This document shows, one piece after another, positions 1 to 10,478 of a stretch of 20,717 nt of DNA. The DNA lies in the NCBI GenBank assembly GCA_026260175.1, contig JAKCWW010003676.1:15371-36087 (forward strand), written 5' to 3'. Position numbers and translations under genes: made by a program. The DNA is from Reticulitermes lucifugus. Taxonomy: Eukaryota; Arthropoda; Insecta; Blattodea; Rhinotermitidae. Below the pieces are notes generated by a model. It was not told where the DNA came from and did not search any database. It worked only from the letters and a program-made list of their open reading frames with translations. Numbering within the stretch: position 1 is the stretch's first letter; each line of letters starts with the position of its first letter.

Positions 1-954
1 AAGTGCATTTAGTTGGTGAAAAACATTGTCTATACTCGAAAATGCACGGTGAAAATAGAATAACCTGTTCACTATTAGTGATATAAACTTTCATTACGTT
101 CGTGTGTTTTATACGCACTGATGGACAAAATAAAAAGGTTATAAAGTAACAATGACATTCATTAAGAAACAAGAAGAAATTGCCCTTTGATCTAAAGATG
201 ACGCATTAAAGGCTTGTAGGATAGTGGATGCAGGGCTACATGCATTTTACAACTATGCACTAGGCGGAGGCGAGCGGGCAGCTTCACGCTACTGCCGCCT
301 TACTCCCGGATAAAGGGACACAAATACTCTGGATAAACAATTGATTGTGCCTCAGAGCTAGTTTGGATATTAAGAACTAACAGTCAGCAGAAATTTGTTG
401 ATACGTTGATGATTCAAGTCTTTAGGGGTTGTTACGCCTTGTCGACTGGTAAACAGTTATCGAGGCTTCGAAGGATCGTAGTGCCTTCATCTTCAAGGTC
501 AAGCAGTCCTAGAAGAGCCTTGCTTTGTTCGTATGTTATTTTGAAGTTCCAGTTACATGCTTCGTTACATATCTTCATAAGCAGGTACAGTCAGCCTACT
601 TACTTTGGCTATACTGGTCTTGTATTGTGACAAGAATATGGCCGCACTTAACTAAATTTCCTTCATATCGTGCTATAGGTTGAAAGTTCCACATAAGCAA
701 CTATAAAACTGAATGAAAGTGAAAGTTATTAAGTCATCGCCGTCGAAATGATTTTATAGAACAAAGAAGTGTTGACAGAATCCCACGACTCCCATACTAG
801 CTGTGTGAGTGTGTTAACAGTGTCGTTTGTTTTCTCAGGTGTACCTGCTTTTTCGCAGTACATACCAGTAACGGCCCTACGTCAACTTCCTGCTGTACAG
901 CCTCCACCAGAGATTCTGATGTGCCGCGACTTTTTTGAATTCCAGTGCGTCTAT
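1..954. other. No gene recognised
   Basis: AT-rich DNA with one short GC-rich patch (about 262-310) and a 74-codon frame at 406-630 that resembles nothing known to me. No repeat with a second copy in the window was seen. Confidence 0.5.
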
Positions 955-1220
955 ACTCGTACGGCTAGGGACTGGACGATCGGGGCCTCGATTTCCGGCG
1001 GGGGCAAGAAATTTTTCTCTTCTCCAAAAGGTCCAAATCGCTCTGGGGCCCACCCAGTCCCCTATTCAATGGGTACAAGGTGTAAAGCGCTGGGGTGTAA
1101 AGTCAACCACGCATTTGTATCTAGTGCAGAGGTTAAGAACGAGTGGAGCTATATCTCCACTCCCCACAACATGTCGTCACTATGTGGACAGGGTCACAGT
1201 TACCTACACTTTTACCTTTT
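955..1220 (+). mobile_element. tRNA-derived SINE, degenerate copy
   Basis: The sequence follows the split SINE near 19012: GGACTGGAC, then a decayed B-box region with TTTCCGGCGGGGGCAAG, CTCTGGGGCCCACCCAGTCC, TCTAGTGCAGAGGTTAAGAA, a short GTGGAGCTATATCTCCAC hairpin and a TTTACC-type tail. The A box is too eroded to see. Two overlapping frames of 156 and 113 codons run across it, and I regard them as chance products of the SINE. The exact 5' end is uncertain by about 20 bases. Confidence 0.5.
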
Positions 1221-1803
1221 CATACTCATACGTATTTAACAACAGCTCACAAGATAAACATAAGCGAGATGTATAGTAGTGACGCTGGCTGAACTCAGCA
1301 ACACTGTTCACAACTGCAGTCGGCACTGCGTGGTCGCTGCTAGGCCCACGTTGCAAAGGCCAGGCAGCATTACGCCTCTTTTAGAAACATTTACTGTGTT
1401 GGAAGTACATAGTTTCAGTCACTGTGGACACCACACGAACGTCTATCAAGCAATCTGGTCACTACCATAGATCAGTCATATCTTGTCATATCATCGACAT
1501 ATGCTGTTGTTTTTTGTTCGGCTGTAGGTGCCTCGTTACGTTTCATACATGAATACGTTATTGCGGAAAGATATCTAAGTTACTTTTAGCAAATTTATGA
1601 AAGCTCGATGCAACTGCTTTATGTGTTGCCTATGAATAAGGCGGCTAGGACAGAATTCTTGGCAATATATGTTTCGCAGCGATCTGGTAACCGTAATGCT
1701 TACTGCATTGTTATAATCACCACACACTATGCCTAAGAGATAAATACGACTCTGTATTCACATTAGGCAAGTCCTTAAATCTGTAACTACGCCACTATTC
1801 ATT
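1221..1803. other. No gene recognised
   Basis: Between the SINE and the transposon-like tail. One 63-codon frame (1279-1470) has no recognisable motif. Confidence 0.5.
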
Positions 1804-1998
1804 TCATTCTTTAGTCTGTCTTACGACAGGTTCGTATTCTCTTCCAAAGCGAGTTCTCCACAGGGTGCGATCTAGTGCTTCCTCTATTATGCATTGTAAA
1901 TAATCAAAATATTCATAAGCGAACTGTGAGAGATATGCCTGTTTAATGCTGGTGTCTCCGACGTTTCTTTCACAAACTGTGTCTATCAGAAATAGCAC
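1804..1998 (-). pseudogene. Short ORF resembling the tail of a transposon protein
   Basis: The 64-codon minus-strand frame ends with EEALDRTLWRTRFGREYE and then PVVRQTKE. The segment LDRTxWRxRFGRxxxPVVRQT is one I associate with C-termini of repeat-encoded proteins in insect genomes, so I read it as a retrotransposon tail. The first 35 residues are not recognised. No catalytic motif is visible and no flanking coding continuity was found. It could also be an unannotated repeat with a chance frame. Confidence 0.5.
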
Positions 1999-2439
1999 AG
2001 GGACAGCAAGGAAATCGAAATGCAGGGCAAGGCCATCAATACGGTCAGTGATAGAGAGAAAGTATGTGTGTTCATGTTATCCTGTCGTTCCCATTCTACT
2101 GCGATTAGGCTGCCGCAAGTTTAGAAGTTTTAGAAATTAACAAGGAACGTCAATTAAGATTACTTCTTGGACTTTGTTAGACTCTCAACATTTCCCCGCG
2201 GTTGTATAGTTAGGACTAGAAAAGTGTAAAAAAGATGAAACTTCTACAGTGCAATATCATGGACTCTAAATAGAAAATATAATCCTGAAACACACTGGCA
2301 TACTATTTTCATTTTCATCTTAAAACACCTAAAAAATTTAGATGGAAGGTTTTAAAATAAATACCCCCAGTAAGTAGACTATATCTTTTGTCCGATGGCA
2401 CCCTTGCTCGCATCCTACCTTTACAAGTCACTGCATCTA

Positions 2440-2530
2440 CACCCCAGTAACTTTGACCTTGAAGATGGAGGAAGCATCTAACACCAACACGTTGACAACC
2501 GCTATAAAACTTCAACACGATATCACAATT
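2440..2530 (+). repeat. Possible fragment of an interspersed repeat
   Basis: One frame reads LTLKMEEASNTNTLTTAIKL, similar in style to the LKMExAxxSETL strings that recur in insect interspersed repeats. Only about 90 bases support it and no second copy exists in the window, so this is a weak call. Confidence 0.5.
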
Positions 2531-3999
2531 CAGAAGACACTCTCAGCTCCAAATTTCATTTTCTTTGACTTGCACGTTGAGTGTGTACAGTAAAATATTT
2601 ATGCTCAAGTAACGCCTGCCTCATCTACTCTCAAGCACGTTTGTTTGTTTAATAGACTTGTAGTTCTGCTTTACCTAAAATATAACAATTAAATATGTGG
2701 CAGTATTATGAAAGACTGAAGCAGCAGACAATCTATAGAGTGCTGAATAAAGAATACTGCACAAAGAATGCACTGGGTTTCCCATGTTATCAGTATTTCT
2801 TTTTAGCAATAAAAATATTTGAATTTCAAAATATTCTGCCAGTATAGATTATATCGTCTCTAAAATAATGTATTAATTACCATAATCCACCAAAGCGATA
2901 CACTGTTTCCGAAATAATTGTCATATTGTATTGCTGCATAGAGAAAACAGTTGGTGGTAAAGGCGAGAACTATGACAGCTGTTACAGGAAATTCCGGAAC
3001 GGCTGAAATTCAAGAAATTCAGTTCACACTGAATAAATGTAAATTGTATGGAACTAGAAAACACAGTTGGTCTTTGAAGGCTGGCAGTAAATGTGGTAAC
3101 AGACAGATATATAATACCGGTTATGTTTTCTTTTCTCTGCACCACCAGGCAGGAGGCCGAGTTAAAAAGATGGCAAAAACTCCTCTCTGCAAAATCCTGA
3201 AATATAAATCCGAAGTAACTCGCGAATTAAGGCGAATACCGCACAGTCTACTGCTACACGCAGCCTGTCTCTTTCATGTTGTATAAGAATGGTTCGATTT
3301 CTCTACAGAGTTGAACACGTAATTTGAAACTGTAACAAAAAGTAAGGAACGCGTTACAAACATGAATTTACGCAATCGCGTAGTTTAGACCTTTGTTGTA
3401 TTTATCCTGCCCGAATTTCAAAGGAGGAGTAGCCTACAGCAGCAAACCCTAGCTCATACACGTCTTTATTACATGCAAGAATGCAATGTCTATGCCTCTA
3501 GAGTTTCTAGGTGTTTTATTTACAATCTGTTCTTCATAGTATTTGAATAGAAATGCAGTTCTTCATATTCCCTTTATGTCAGCTGATGTTATTTGGTCTT
3601 AAAAATCTTCTAACTTGTGTTTCATTTATTTGTAGTTTATTTAACGACGCTGAGTGACTTAGACTATATACAATTGACCAAACAAATTCGTTCTCTGAAG
3701 TCGCTTATTTACAAGTCTCATATTTACAGGATTCTTCCAAGTTCAAGCCACACGCCTATGTAAATAGCTTTAGTCCTACAAGAGCTATTAAAGAGAGTAG
3801 CGGGTAACAACTATTGGGGATTCACAAACAAAAGCAAGTAATTGCATCTTGGATATCATAATCGAAATTAGAAGAAGATTAAATTACTAGACTTTCTTAT
3901 TATTTGTATTACGTGATCAGTAGCATATTCCTTGTCTGTCTCTTCTTAGAAAACTCTTCAAAGACAAAATGTACAACAAATTTATGCCATACTTTATGG
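2531..3999. other. No gene recognised
   Basis: AT-rich. Overlapping sense and antisense frames at 2921-3286 share no family features. A word TTTATTTAACGACGCTG at about 3637-3653 resembles the start of a widespread arthropod interspersed repeat, but too little follows to call it. Confidence 0.5.
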
Positions 4000-4168
4000 T
4001 AGGGGTGCCCAGTTAGACGAGTTCGGGAGTTCCTCTTTAGGATGCAAATTAGACAAGGCCCATACATTAATAAAATAAAACAAAAAATAAAAAAAAATAT
4101 ATTTTTTTTCTTTTTTGGCGGCTTCCTATATATATTCATCCCAGTACAATAAACTAATTTCAGTTACT
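4000..4168 (+). repeat. hAT-like dispersed repeat, short copy
   Basis: AGGGGTGCCCAGTTAGACGA, GTTCGGGAG, ATTAATAAAATAAAA, GGCGGCTTCC and ACAATAAACTAATTTCAGTT occur in the same order as similar words at 7759-8119. The copy lacks about 190 bp of interior seen there and carries an A/T-only fold-back around 4086-4110. The AGGGGTG start is like hAT transposon ends. No transposase is present. Confidence 0.5.
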
Positions 4169-4605
4169 TATGAGTCTCCTTTCCTTGGAAAATATTTTAA
4201 AATACCCTTCAGATTCAGCCTCGTGTTCATGTAAACTACCTGAATATTATTTTCTCTAAAAGCTGCTGGCGTGTATTCTTAGCCGTAGAGTTTGGTAGAG
4301 TGAGAAACACCGGTGTGTTTAGGCCTATATGCCTTAGTTATATTCGTTATTTGCGACAAAGGGTAAAAACTAGTTGCTAAGGATTAATGGTACACAAGTG
4401 TGAGATAGCATCGAAATATAGGGCTCAAATTATGAGATTTCAGGTTCTAAAGGCGGTGACTGTAAAGATAATCATTTTCTGGACGTGACACCCTAGAGTC
4501 TGGTAGAAATTTTCTGAGACTAACAGGACGCCACTTCCCAAAAGACGATAATCTCAAAAGAAACTGAATTAAACTAAGGGAGTGTTTCATTCACGATGGA
4601 GGTTG
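4169..4605. other. No gene recognised
   Basis: Plain AT-rich sequence between the short hAT-like copy and repeat copy A. No repeat partner, RNA gene or coding frame was seen. Confidence 0.5.
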
Positions 4606-4745
4606 GAAGTTTGATTTCAGGCTTCCGCCGCGATGTTGATGAAATCTGTGGTCTTCTGGGTTATTACACGGCGTCGTGTGGTAATTATTTACCGACATTT
4701 CGGGACAACGTGTCGGTCCCATCCTCACGGGTCAAGATTCCGAGT
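4606..4745 (+). repeat. Dispersed repeat family, copy A
   Basis: The core from about 4641 (TCTGTGGTCTTCTGGG) through the GGCGTCGTGTGGTAAT stretch, TTTACCGACATTTCGGGACA and CGGTCCCATCCTCACGGGTC aligns along its length with the reverse complement of 6691-6786. It is preceded by module X, TCCGCCGCGATGTTGATGA (about 4624-4642), which appears inverted at the far side of the copy at 13318-13412. The frame reading ISGFRRDVDEICGLLGYY is a by-product I recognise from repeated sequence in insect genomes, not a real gene. The family name is unknown to me. Confidence 0.5.
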
Positions 4746-5975
4746 AGGAAGAAAGCCTATAACATAGAAAATGGAAAGCACAGCGGGGTAGCGAAACGTG
4801 TGATGTGATGACAGCCAATAGGATGAGAGAGGGGTGGATACAACCAACATATACCTGCTGGGGGGACCGAGAAAGCAAACAGCCAAGAGGTTGGAAGTGT
4901 CCTCGTAGTGGCAGACTTATTTTGAAGAGCCAAAAGGAGCGTGCGGCGGTGAAGATGGGTAGGAGAGATGTGCAAGTAAATTGCGAGTTTTGGGGCTACT
5001 GACTGTCGTTTTACTAGAAAATGATCCCGGGTCCGCAGGTTGAGCGGACGAAAATTTATAGGCTTTGTCGTATGCCAAAGACTGGCACAAAAACCAGTAA
5101 AGCTACAAAGCAGCTGTTATAGACATACAAATACGAAACCTGTAAAAATTTAGATATAAGCAGATACGCGCAAGCGGTTATTGTTTAAGAGACGCTGAAC
5201 CTGGCAGCTTCAGCTAACCAAGCATTGTTTAAATTTTTCATATTCAGAATTGTATGGATTTTATGTGGCGGAGAGATCCGTTAGCTTCCACTTTCACATA
5301 ACCATACATTTTTCCCATAAGAAATGTTCCAAACGCCGCTTTGCACAGCCAGCTGTCTGTGATCACTCTCCCTAACTCCTGCAGAGAACAGCCCTGTATA
5401 AGGTTGAGAGCAGAACAATGGTTAAATTAAGAGGGGGTAAGGCAGGCGATTTATATTCGAGATTATTTGCAGTCAGTAGGGGCTGTTACCCCTGTATTTC
5501 TTTACGCGCTCTCCCCCGTCCCGCCCTCCCGTTCTGACGAAGCCAAACATTTTTGGACCTGAGATGTATCAGCCTTACACCCTGGATCAAATCTTACCCT
5601 AAACTCCCCATGTTCAACAACCACACATCGGGCATAAGACACAAAAGAACAAAAGACGAGAATACATTTGTGGAATGCTTACTGTTAGTCAGATCACAGA
5701 CTGATATCCAGCCACCTGCTCTTCAGATTAATAGACATCGAGATATTTTTATTTATTCACTCCAAAACAATGTTGTTTACGTTTGTTACACATGATCCTT
5801 TACTTTGAGAGAACATATCTGAAGGCACAATTATGAGAAAAATATTCTTACTTACGAAGTATGACGTGTCAAACTTAAAAATCTACCTGTTGAGAAAGTG
5901 CATTGATTATATTAGTACAAGCCACAAAGAAATGTTAGGATTGTGAATTAAGTAGGTTACCAGGGTTATATATCA
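4746..5975. other. No gene recognised
   Basis: The first 250 bases, purine-rich, may continue the dispersed repeat of 4606-4745. The rest has an AGGGGCTGTTACCCCT fold-back (5478-5493), a C-rich patch (5511-5533) and an 80-codon frame (5553-5795) without recognisable motifs. Confidence 0.5.
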
Positions 5976-6143
5976 GAGAAGAGCGTGGGGAAATCCCCGG
6001 GAAAGCGACCACTAGGAAGGCTACGAAGACAGTCCACGAGGACTTGTTTCAAGGCATTGAAATGTGAATGTGGGAGGTGGACACAAGTGGCTCAGGGTCG
6101 TGTACAGTAGAGGGATTTCTTATTAACGGTGCTGAGAAGTAAG
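5976..6143 (+). pseudogene. Non-LTR retrotransposon (LINE) C-terminal pol remnant
   Basis: In one frame the translation reads GKSPGKRPLGRLRRQ (from 5988), then GRWTQVAQGRVQ, a stop, and RDFLLTVLRSK. The order PGKRPLGR, GRWTQVAQ, RVQxRDFLLTVLR is the C-terminal tail I recognise after the reverse transcriptase domain of insect LINEs. A TAG stands where a Trp codon (TGG) is usual, and the middle segment has drifted. No reverse transcriptase core is preserved upstream. This is a dead 5'-truncated copy. The clade is not certain. Confidence 0.5.
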
Positions 6144-6690
6144 ATTCTACACTGGCAAAATGTGTGCCAGTTCCTCAGTTCTTTATCGTGGGTAGTGTAC
6201 AGTAGATAACTTGGACCAATGACGCAGCAAAATTTATAAACTGCCAGCCAATATTAAATTACGTATTAACATCTTAACTAGATTTATTTTATATATCTTC
6301 TACAGACAGATAATAGTCTAATGGCGAACAGCACTTCAGCATCTTAAATTATAATTCAAAGTACGTGCTCTACAGCACGTAACGTGACACTATATTAAAT
6401 ATTTGGATTTTAGATATCCATTCGTTACTGAGATGTATTGACAGTAAGCAATGATCGTGTTTCTGCATGAATATTTTCAGGTTAAATAAACACTTCATTT
6501 TGGTTTCAAAGAGGAGTGGGTTAGCATGAAATGTGTTGTAAAAATCACAAGTTTTATTACTTAATACCAAAATCAGAGCAGCTAATAGAAATCAGCCACC
6601 AGACAGCTTCTTATTAGTGCAATATCGACGTGTTTAATTACAGGTTTGTGTTTTATATTGTGCAGTGTATCACAATTTACTTCTTGACTT
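6144..6690. other. No gene recognised
   Basis: AT-rich sequence between the LINE remnant and repeat copy C. Frames here are short and uninformative. Confidence 0.5.
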
Positions 6691-6786
6691 CTTGACCCTT
6701 GAAGATGGGACCGATAGGTTGTCCCGAAACGTAGGTAAAGGATTACCACTCGACGCTGCGTAATATCCCGGAAGATCGCAGATCTC
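6691..6786 (-). repeat. Dispersed repeat family, copy C (minus strand)
   Basis: Reverse-complemented, this gives TCTGCGATCTTCCGGGATAT, then a GCGTCGAGTGGTAAT stretch, TTTACCTACGTTTCGGGACA and CGGTCCCATCTTCAAGGGTC, parallel to copy A. The minus-strand frame reads IFRDITQRRVVILYLRFGTT followed by YRSHLQGSRSQEV, a peptide string common to this repeat in insects. Module X of copy A is absent on this copy. Confidence 0.5.
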
Positions 6787-7404
6787 TTTTGTATTTCTTT
6801 AATTGCATCATTTCTTTCCTTTCTTCGTTTCTTAGAAGAACAAGAACAATCACCATTTTCACCAAACATGTAGCTCAAGCGCGTGTAAGGTTTTGCACCG
6901 TCGTTGAATGTGTAGGCTTCCATGGCCTGGGTTTGGTTTTGATGTCACGCTTCCAATTATTGCTTCACTCTTCTTGTAGAATCCCTGCTGCGATGTCAAA
7001 ATATTCGCTCTTGTAAAAGTTGGCATTCTATGTACCTACTCGTATAGCCTTTGATAGACACTGTCTACGACAGCGTCTGACCGCAGGCTCGAGATTTATT
7101 TCCAAGACAGCTCACGTGGTTTTGTGCCTGAACATATTTTTCTGGAAGATGAGTTCTTCGGTTTTACAAACAAATCACCATACTTCTGTTACTCCATGGT
7201 CGACCCACTCGCCTTAAGCTCCGACTTGTTTCAAAGTCAATGATTCCGGATGCCCTGAGAAGAGGTAAAATGTCAAGGTTAAAAAACTTCATGGTGTAAA
7301 GTACTTGGACCTCCACTGCTGAGACCCGTAAAGCTGGCCAGATATATTTACTGTCTTTGAAAACACGTTCAGACACACTCGGGGGCTAGTTCTGCTGCCC
7401 AATC
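6787..7404. other. No gene recognised
   Basis: Several 65-75 codon frames on both strands, none with a recognised family. The moderate complexity near 7020-7380 could be an unlabelled repeat. Confidence 0.5.
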
Positions 7405-7417
7405 AATGTTAACGAAG
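7405..7417. repeat. Left 13-bp direct repeat flanking the fold-back
   Basis: AATGTTAACGAAG is identical to 7587-7599. The right copy overlaps the last two bases of the right arm. The segment 7418-7442 (TTTTAAAACTTTCGCGGCG and on) lies inside the repeats but outside the inverted arms, so the inserted unit would be 7418-7586, about 169 bp. Confidence 0.5.
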
Positions 7418-7442
7418 TTTTAAAACTTTCGCGGCGACATAA

Positions 7443-7588
7443 TTCAATATAGTCTTCTCAGGCGCACAGCCGCGTCAACTCTTTTGAATACAACGTTTCG
7501 GGAACTAGCTCCGTCCCCGGAGCTAGTCCCCGAAACGTTGTATTCAAACGAGTTGACGCGGCTGTGCGCCCGAGAAGACTATATTGAA
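7443..7588. mobile_element. Fold-back element, 71-bp inverted arms
   Basis: The left arm 7443-7513 and right arm 7518-7588 are reverse complements with three mismatches, around a 4-base TCCC loop. The whole would form a very stable hairpin. The terminal words are TTCAATATAGTCTTCTC and GAGAAGACTATATTGAA, and the centre is ACTAGCTCCG/CGGAGCTAGT. The element lies within a pair of identical 13-bp words, AATGTTAACGAAG (7405-7417 and 7587-7599), probably the target-site duplication. It has no coding capacity, so it is best read as a non-autonomous MITE or fold-back transposon, or an inverted pair of retroelement terminal pieces. Confidence 0.5.
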
Positions 7589-7599
7589 TGTTAACGAAG
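7587..7599. repeat. Right 13-bp direct repeat flanking the fold-back
   Basis: An exact copy of the 13-mer at 7405-7417. Its length fits a target-site duplication made by a retroelement endonuclease better than the 2-, 4-, 5-, 8- or 9-bp duplications of most cut-and-paste DNA transposons. Confidence 0.5.
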
Positions 7600-7758
7600 C
7601 TTACGTGCATGTGGCCAGGGAGCGAGATCAATCGCCTCTAGGCCTTAAGGAGTTTAAAATCATGTTTTACTCTCCCATGGCGCTCACACGCCTCCATGGT
7701 GCTTGGTCAGAGGGGAAGCTTAATATCACATTCAGGGCTAGTTTTGTTTGGTATATCT

Positions 7759-8119
7759 CAGGGGTGGCAAGCTAGACGAACTTCGGGAGCAACAGTTCAG
7801 GAGTTAACTTAGGCAAGAGCCACGCGTTTATGCATGAAGCCAAACGTACGGTAGCAACACTCTCACTGCCTGAGAAATATTGACCAACCCGACTTTAAGA
7901 AGGTGACTGCTGCGATGGATACTGACAAAGTACCTACGGCCACAACAAGTTTATGACTATGATTATTGAATTCTCGAATTTTTGAGTAATTATTTTTCAA
8001 ACAGTCAAAGGTTTTGTTGTTATTTATAATTACATTAATAAAATGAAATATTTTTCCTTATTTGATGGCTTCTTGTTTCTGTTTGTCCAACTACAATAAG
8101 TTAATTTCAGTTAGTTACC
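7759..8119 (+). repeat. hAT-like dispersed repeat, longer copy
   Basis: The copy starts CAGGGGTGGCAAGCTAGACG and shares GAACTTCGGGAG, AATAAAATGAAA, TGATGGCTTC and ACAATAAGTTAATTTCAGTT with the copy at 4000-4168. Termini of CAGGGGTGGCAA type are common in hAT elements. A partly matching inverted word, CAGAGGGGCTGGCAA on the minus strand, ends at 8310, so the whole element may span 7759-8310. I see no 8-bp target duplication at those ends, so the class is tentative. Confidence 0.5.
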
Positions 8120-8310
8120 AACAGACAACTGCCGCGAGCGGCGTTGCGGTCGCTCCTGGTACATGTTCAACCACATCACGGAATTTGACTCGGGAACAAG
8201 GCTTGCGAAATTCTAGACGCCGCTAGTTAAACAGCAAGGGTTATGCTCAACCCCCAAAAATATAACCGAACTGAAATGGAGAGTTCGAGAAGAAATTGCC
8301 AGCCCCTCTG

Positions 8311-10224
8311 CCAATGTGTGCTTATGATTACAGCAGTGTTTGTGCAAGGCGGAACACCTTGAAGACGCGTGCAAGAATCAAAAAGACTTCATGTGTGCTA
8401 TGACATAATGTTCTCGGCAGTTTCGTGGATAAAGTACACTTGTTGTTTTCGTAATGGCCGGTTTCTTTGCCGCACCCAGTACCCTGTAAGTGGGCTAAAA
8501 GTTTACCTAGCATACGTAATGTTATTAGTAGTTATATACATGTACATATCTGACATCTCTTCAGTAGTCATTTTATACATGCACAATAAACATTCACTCT
8601 TCACTATTTGTATTTATCTTCTCTGAAAGACGCCTGTGAAAATATTACTCTGGTGCCGCCTTACGTTTTTTGTGATTCTGCACGGTCTAAAGCGCTTCCA
8701 TTTAACTTCATCAGTCACGTATGTATGTGTAATTTTCTTAGAAAAATAGTCAATCCAAACAAAGTTATAGAATTCAATGAGATACGTGACACTGCAGCTC
8801 TTCCGCTAACATTTGTATTTAATGACACTCATTTTAAATTATGATACTGCGCAGAAGGCTTTAATTTATTGAAGTCTTCTCTATCTTGCTGTTGTCAGGG
8901 AAAGGTGCGAAAGGTCTGTCTTCATTTCAAAAGTGACGGCCGGCAAAGTAACGCTGTTTCGCGGGCAAGAGGTTGTCCACCAGCTGTAGGTTGGGTGGAC
9001 CTGGGGTGAAAGAAACCAAACCAGTCGGGTATTTTATTTCTGAAACTACTCTTCCCAGCATTAATAAATCGACTCTGGCTAGACAAGGAGTGGTCAATTT
9101 TGATTCACATCCACAGTTCAGTTTATGGAGTAAATTTTATTGTAATTCAATTTCTGCATGATTGCCATCAACAGAACTTTAGGAGATATATAACGTCATC
9201 AACCAGTACGCAACTGCCCCCCTAAAAATACTTGTTTCCATTCAGTATTTCCCTTGCAACATTAGTAAACGGAGGTCAACATGACAACAGTCTAACGAGG
9301 GGTTCAAGAACTCTCGTTTACATTCACGTGAGTACTAATAGTTACACCTTAATGACAATATAGCACGAATGTCGGTATATGCGATCCATAACAACCCATG
9401 ATGTTTAGGACTATAATTCATTTGCAGCTTAGGCAACATAATGAAGAACCAAAATTAAATAAAGATAAAACAAGGAATGGCTTAGCATCAGGAAAACCTT
9501 TAATTCAGAACATGTCAGATCTTCGCAAAAGGAATTTTTTAATCTTTTACATTATTTTGCCAGTAATAATGAAATTCTATTTGATAATACATAACATAAA
9601 AACTGGATATTAGCTTTACATATTTACAGGACGTCCCCCTCGAGGCCGAAAAACAGCACGTTGTAGAATCTTCACTTCCTCCTGGAATTCTAAGCTATTC
9701 AATTTTAAACCCAACTTTTTATTACTCTATGTAGAACGTGTATCTGCTCAAAAGGTTTAATGAATACGGCTTATCTTATCTTACGAAGAAAGTAAATTTG
9801 AGATCTAAATATATATATATATATATATCGACGTGAAAAGTAATTTAATGTAATTTACATGATAGGATTTATTTAATTTAGTTTGACGATGGCTTTTTGT
9901 ATTTAAGCGGGAACGTGTTGCATTAAAGTTATGTACTAATGACACATAAAACTCAGTTTGATTGAGGACCTTCACCCCTTTACTCTGAGTACCAACAGAA
10001 CTGTTTCGTTGTCAGCCCCTGCAACCCTATTAGTTACATATTGATGCAATGAGGAACAGTTCCATGCCAGTAACAGTTGTCACACAAGTCGGACTGCACG
10101 GTTGGAAAATTACTGTAGTATGGAGTTTCGATCTGGATAATATTTCAAAACATTCCATATCCAGGAGAAACTGGAAAATTGGCAGCAAAATACAAGTTTT
10201 ACATCTGGTTTTTACTCTTCGCAG
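8311..10224. other. No gene recognised; region immediately upstream of FAR exon 1
   Basis: Frames at 8369-8626, 8608-8844, 8973-9161 and 9398-9613 lack recognisable motifs. No clear promoter for FAR was found; since exon 1 starts at a splice acceptor, the promoter is probably further upstream or hidden here behind an unrecognised leader exon. Confidence 0.5.
9809..9828. repeat. (AT)10 microsatellite
   Basis: Ten uninterrupted AT dinucleotides upstream of the FAR coding exon. Confidence 0.5.
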
Positions 10225-10238
10225 GGAACAAAAAACAA
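10225..10238 (+). other. Likely 5' UTR leader of FAR exon 1 after a splice acceptor
   Basis: A pyrimidine-rich run (from about 10208) ends in TTCGCAG at 10218-10224, a good splice acceptor, and the FAR ATG follows 14 bases later. I infer that an upstream non-coding exon is spliced here. The alternative is unspliced read-through from the ATG at 10179, which would add 20 residues with no family counterpart. The upstream exon and promoter were not identified. Confidence 0.5.
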
Positions 10239-10478
10239 ATGAGTAGCTCGAAAAAACCCATTGGAGACGAAGACGACATAATGAGTGCAACCTCTGACAT
10301 CCCGGGGTTCTTCAAGGGACGCTGCGTCTTCATCACGGGAGGGACCGGGTTCATGGGAAAGGTGTTGGTGGAGAAGCTGCTGCGATCATGCCCGGACATC
10401 GACACCGTCTACCTGTTGATGAGGCCGAAGAGGGGGAATGATATCAAGGCCCGACACGAAGAACTCATCCGTTGTCAG
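10239..10478 (+). CDS. FAR: Fatty acyl-CoA reductase, first coding exon (partial gene)
   Basis: This exon encodes the first 80 residues of an insect fatty acyl-CoA reductase. The family makes fatty alcohols from acyl-CoA with NADPH, feeding wax, cuticular lipid, ether lipid or pheromone synthesis. Seen here: a short polar N-terminus, then [20 protein letters not shown] at residues 19-38, whose GGTGFMG (34-40) is the glycine-rich Rossmann dinucleotide-binding loop. [15 protein letters not shown] (41-55), YLLMRPKRG (58-66) and HEELIRC (73-79) follow in the usual FAR order. The exon ends on a complete CAG codon before GTGAGA, giving a phase-0 junction. I chose the ATG at 10239 because a strong acceptor sits just upstream (10221-10224). 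A second in-frame ATG at 10281 would give a protein 14 residues shorter. The family call is very secure, but which of the many insect FAR paralogues this is cannot be told. Base composition is clearly more GC-rich than the flanks. Confidence 0.5.

Noticed and set aside
769-1276. 156- and 113-codon open frames
   Set aside because: Both lie across a degenerate SINE and their frames recur in pieces in the other SINE copies.
4596-4808. 70-codon frame with a familiar peptide string
   Set aside because: The string belongs to a dispersed repeat with two more copies in this window, one of them on the opposite strand.
7490-7540. Hammerhead ribozyme in the fold-back (CCCCGAAACG next to a stem)
   Set aside because: A GAAAC-like core half is present, but no CUGAUGA partner stands at the required position on either strand.
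10179-10238. Upstream in-frame ATG as the FAR start (20 extra residues)
   Set aside because: A splice acceptor lies between it and the family-like N-terminus, and the extra residues resemble no FAR leader I know.
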